Shown: in pieces, positions 62,715-64,000 of the stretch
Layout: each line of letters starts with the position of its first letter
Position numbering within the stretch: the stretch's first letter is position 1
Source of the DNA: Streptomyces sp. NBC_01283
GTDB taxonomy: Bacteria > Actinomycetota > Actinomycetes > Streptomycetales > Streptomycetaceae
DNA: 64,000 nt
Direction: 5' to 3'
Assembly (NCBI RefSeq): GCF_041435335.1
Contig: NZ_CP108430.1
Span: forward strand, 9,361,042 to 9,425,041
The notes under the pieces: model-generated
Database searches by the model: none
What the model was told of the DNA's origin: nothing
What the model saw: only the letters and a program-made list of their open reading frames with translations
Program-made: the position numbers and the translations under genes

Positions 62715-63187
62715 ACTTCAAACAGTTCAGAGTTTTCACTACATTAGACACAGCCCCCCGGGCAGAGTCAGACCACGGGGATGCAGGAGAGATGATCAAC
62801 TCCAGCCACGCCGGCACTCGCACCCCGGCCTCCGACTCCCGGTGCCGGGGAGAGGACCGAAGCCGACGGCGAGTGCATGCTGTTGGTCCGTGGCTGCGCA
62901 AAGCGCGTACACGACACAGGACCGGTCAACATCCCCCAGAGCGATGGAAGTTGACGCAAGGGAACCTCCGGGAAGCCCGACCCGGAGCCTCCGCACTCCA
63001 AGAGAGGATTCGAGCCACCTCCCGGAAGTCCCACCGAGCAGAGAGCCTGATAGGCCGATCCAACAGGCAGTACGGCAAGCGTGAATTCTCCAACAATGGC
63101 CGCTCACCATCGGCCCAAAGTCCCGCGAAATAACCGGAGTTACGGTATTATGGAAACCATAGACCATCACAGAAAGGGCCTCTTCTA
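62715..63187. promoter_or_regulatory. Region upstream of the terminal-protein-like gene
   Basis: 473 bp. An AT-rich patch follows the helicase stop (about 62720-62750). Before the next gene there is a good -10 (TATTAT, 63146-63151) and a palindrome TATGG-AAA-CCATA at 63149-63161 overlapping it, a layout that suits autoregulation. A 113-codon frame from 62792 has a purine-rich site before its ATG, but I do not trust it as a gene. Confidence 0.45.
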
Positions 63188-63757
63188 ATGCCGGAAAGGA
63201 CACATGATTTCGGCCACTACGGGGCCCGAGGAATCAAGGGCAGCGAGGCCGTCGCACGCCAACTCGACCAGCTCGCCGGCTACATCGCCACCCCCATCAC
63301 CGCGCAGCGCGGTCTGATGGCACGCCTCCACTACCTGACGAAATCCGACCATGCCCGCCAGGCCGCGCGCGAGGCCGGGCTGACCGTCACTGACCGCACC
63401 ATCAAAGCCTGGTTGGAGGGCAAACGCCGCCCCTCCAACGCCAGCCTCCAACAGATCGAGACCGCTTACCGCACGGTGCGCCGGCGGAACGTGGCCCGTT
63501 ACCTGCTGCGCCGGCTGAACGGCGGGGGAGGGACAAGGGTGGAGATCCACCCGTTCAATCAGTCCCGGGTCGATCGCAGGTTCCAGCGGGTGCTGGAATA
63601 CCGCAGCCTCAACATCCGCCAGTGGGACACCCTCATCCGAGCCTGGGCGGCAGGGGACATGAGCGCTCTCGATGATGCCTGGGTGGATGCCATCGTGGAC
63701 CTCGGGTCCCAATGGGGACAATATGAATACGTGTCAGCCGTCGGATTCGCAGCATAG
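63188..63757 (+). CDS. Small helix-turn-helix protein, possible telomere terminal protein (Tpg-like)
   Basis: 189 residues, close to the 184-185 of Streptomyces Tpg. After a basic N-terminal region there is a helix-turn-helix (REAGLTVTDRTIKAWLEGKR, about residues 60-80), placed as in Tpg, followed by a very basic segment (RTVRRRNVARYLLRRL). The C-terminal half is acidic and aromatic and unlike classical Tpg, so homology is uncertain. Its position, the last gene before terminal hairpins and next to a telomeric helicase, supports a role as a non-archetypal terminal protein that primes end synthesis. It could instead be a DNA-binding regulator. The ATG has AAGGG nine bases upstream. Confidence 0.6.
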   Translation: MPERTHDFGHYGARGIKGSEAVARQLDQLAGYIATPITAQRGLMARLHYLTKSDHARQAAREAGLTVTDRTIKAWLEGKRRPSNASLQQIETAYRTVRRRNVARYLLRRLNGGGGTRVEIHPFNQSRVDRRFQRVLEYRSLNIRQWDTLIRAWAAGDMSALDDAWVDAIVDLGSQWGQYEYVSAVGFAA

Positions 63758-63761
63758 AACT

Positions 63762-63808
63762 GAGTGTCTGTCAATTTCTTCAGGGAAGCAAAGAATTGAC
63801 AGACACTC
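63762..63808. repeat. 15-bp perfect inverted repeat after the last gene
   Basis: Arms 63762-63776 (GAGTGTCTGTCAATT) and 63794-63808 are perfect complements with a 17-base spacer. It could be the terminator of the last gene or the innermost element of the replicon end. There is no T-run. Confidence 0.75.
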
Positions 63809-63848
63809 ACCGACCGGACGAGGCACCAGACCCCCTTGCTGCGTTTTT

Positions 63849-64000
63849 CGTGAAAGCCGCGGAGCGGATTTCACGGGCAGGCCGAATTGCGGAGCAATTC
63901 GTGCCGCAGACAACGGAGTTGGCCGCACCGGCGGCGGAGTCGCTCGGCCTGCCGCGCGGGCGCGGCTTCCCGCACGTAGCGGCGGCGCGTCACTGTCTGC
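63849..64000 (+). other. Telomere-like array of short hairpins
   Basis: Closely packed palindromes with GGA loops on the plus strand, which would be the 3' strand of a right end. 63849-63875: 12-bp arms, one mismatch, GGA loop. 63883-63901: 8-bp perfect arms, GGA loop. 63911-63921: CAAC-GGA-GTTG. Others: 63922-63935 (GCCGC arms), 63951-63966 (GCCGCGC-GG-GCGCGGC) and 63970-63982 (CCGC arms). The last seven bases pair with 63906-63912. GNA-loop hairpins of this kind characterise Streptomyces telomeres. The sequence does not match the archetypal CCCGCGGAGCGGG end, so it is a non-archetypal type or the outermost bases are missing. Confidence 0.72.

Noticed and set aside
62792..63133. A 113-codon plus-strand frame with a purine-rich site before its ATG
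   Set aside because: Amino-acid composition is serine/arginine-rich and featureless, and it runs into the promoter of the next gene. Left as non-coding.
63849..63875. Archetypal Streptomyces telomere palindrome I (CCCGCGGAGCGGG)
   Set aside because: Only the core CCGC-GGA-GCGG is present and it is about 125 bases from the window end, with flanks unlike the archetypal end. It is treated as part of a non-archetypal array.

Overview
The window is very GC-rich actinobacterial DNA, almost certainly Streptomyces. The evidence is giant type I PKS and NRPS genes, SARP and LmbU-type regulators with TTA codons, GTG/TTG starts, and a right end that looks like the end of a linear replicon. Most of it (1 to about 59.4 kb) is the greater part of one glycosylated NRPS-PKS gene cluster. 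The cluster is cut by the left edge.

Layout. At 3-4331 is the 3' part of an NRPS gene: condensation domain, relic half condensation domain, adenylation domain interrupted by an FkbM-type methyltransferase, carrier. It is followed by a DUF1707 protein, an NDP-sugar reductase, a DrrA/DrrB-type exporter and a type II thioesterase. At 8.9-13.07 kb is a graveyard of broken genes (IS5, ISKra4 and ISL3 transposase relics and a DHFR/RibD-like relic) around an intact LmbU-type regulator. At 13.07-16.57 kb are rmlB and rmlA homologues and a glycosyltransferase. At 16.8-17.6 kb is a SARP regulator. At 18.25-34.58 kb is a 5442-residue, four-module NRPS (C-A-T-E, C-A-T, C-A-T-E, C-A-T-TE), followed by an MbtH-like protein, a P450 and a second, nearly duplicate glycosyltransferase. 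An IS701 relic separates this from a minus-strand operon (52.9 to 38.2 kb). In transcription order that operon encodes a KtzT-like piperazate synthase, an aminotransferase, a P450, two PKS modules and an FMN alpha-hydroxy-acid oxidase. Divergent from it (53.3-59.4 kb) are a KtzI-like ornithine N-hydroxylase and four deoxysugar genes: 3-ketoreductase, 4-ketoreductase, E1-type 3-dehydrase and C-methyltransferase.

How the genes may work together (inference). The KtzI- and KtzT-like enzymes make piperazate from ornithine, and two adenylation domains with identical DVFSVAAYA codes would load it. The PKS, P450, hydroxy-acid oxidase and aminotransferase operon looks like a route from a short polyketide acid to an unusual alpha-amino acid, as for the Bmt residue of cyclosporin. 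RmlA, RmlB, the dehydrase, the reductases and the C-methyltransferase make a branched 3-deoxy or trideoxy sugar, which the twin glycosyltransferases attach. The thioesterase domain releases the peptide and the ABC pair exports it.

The last 4 kb hold a telomere-type superfamily 2 helicase, a small helix-turn-helix protein that may be a terminal protein, and a dense set of GGA-loop hairpins running to the last base, so the window probably ends at or near a non-archetypal telomere.

Adenylation codes and domain borders were read by eye, without alignment software.
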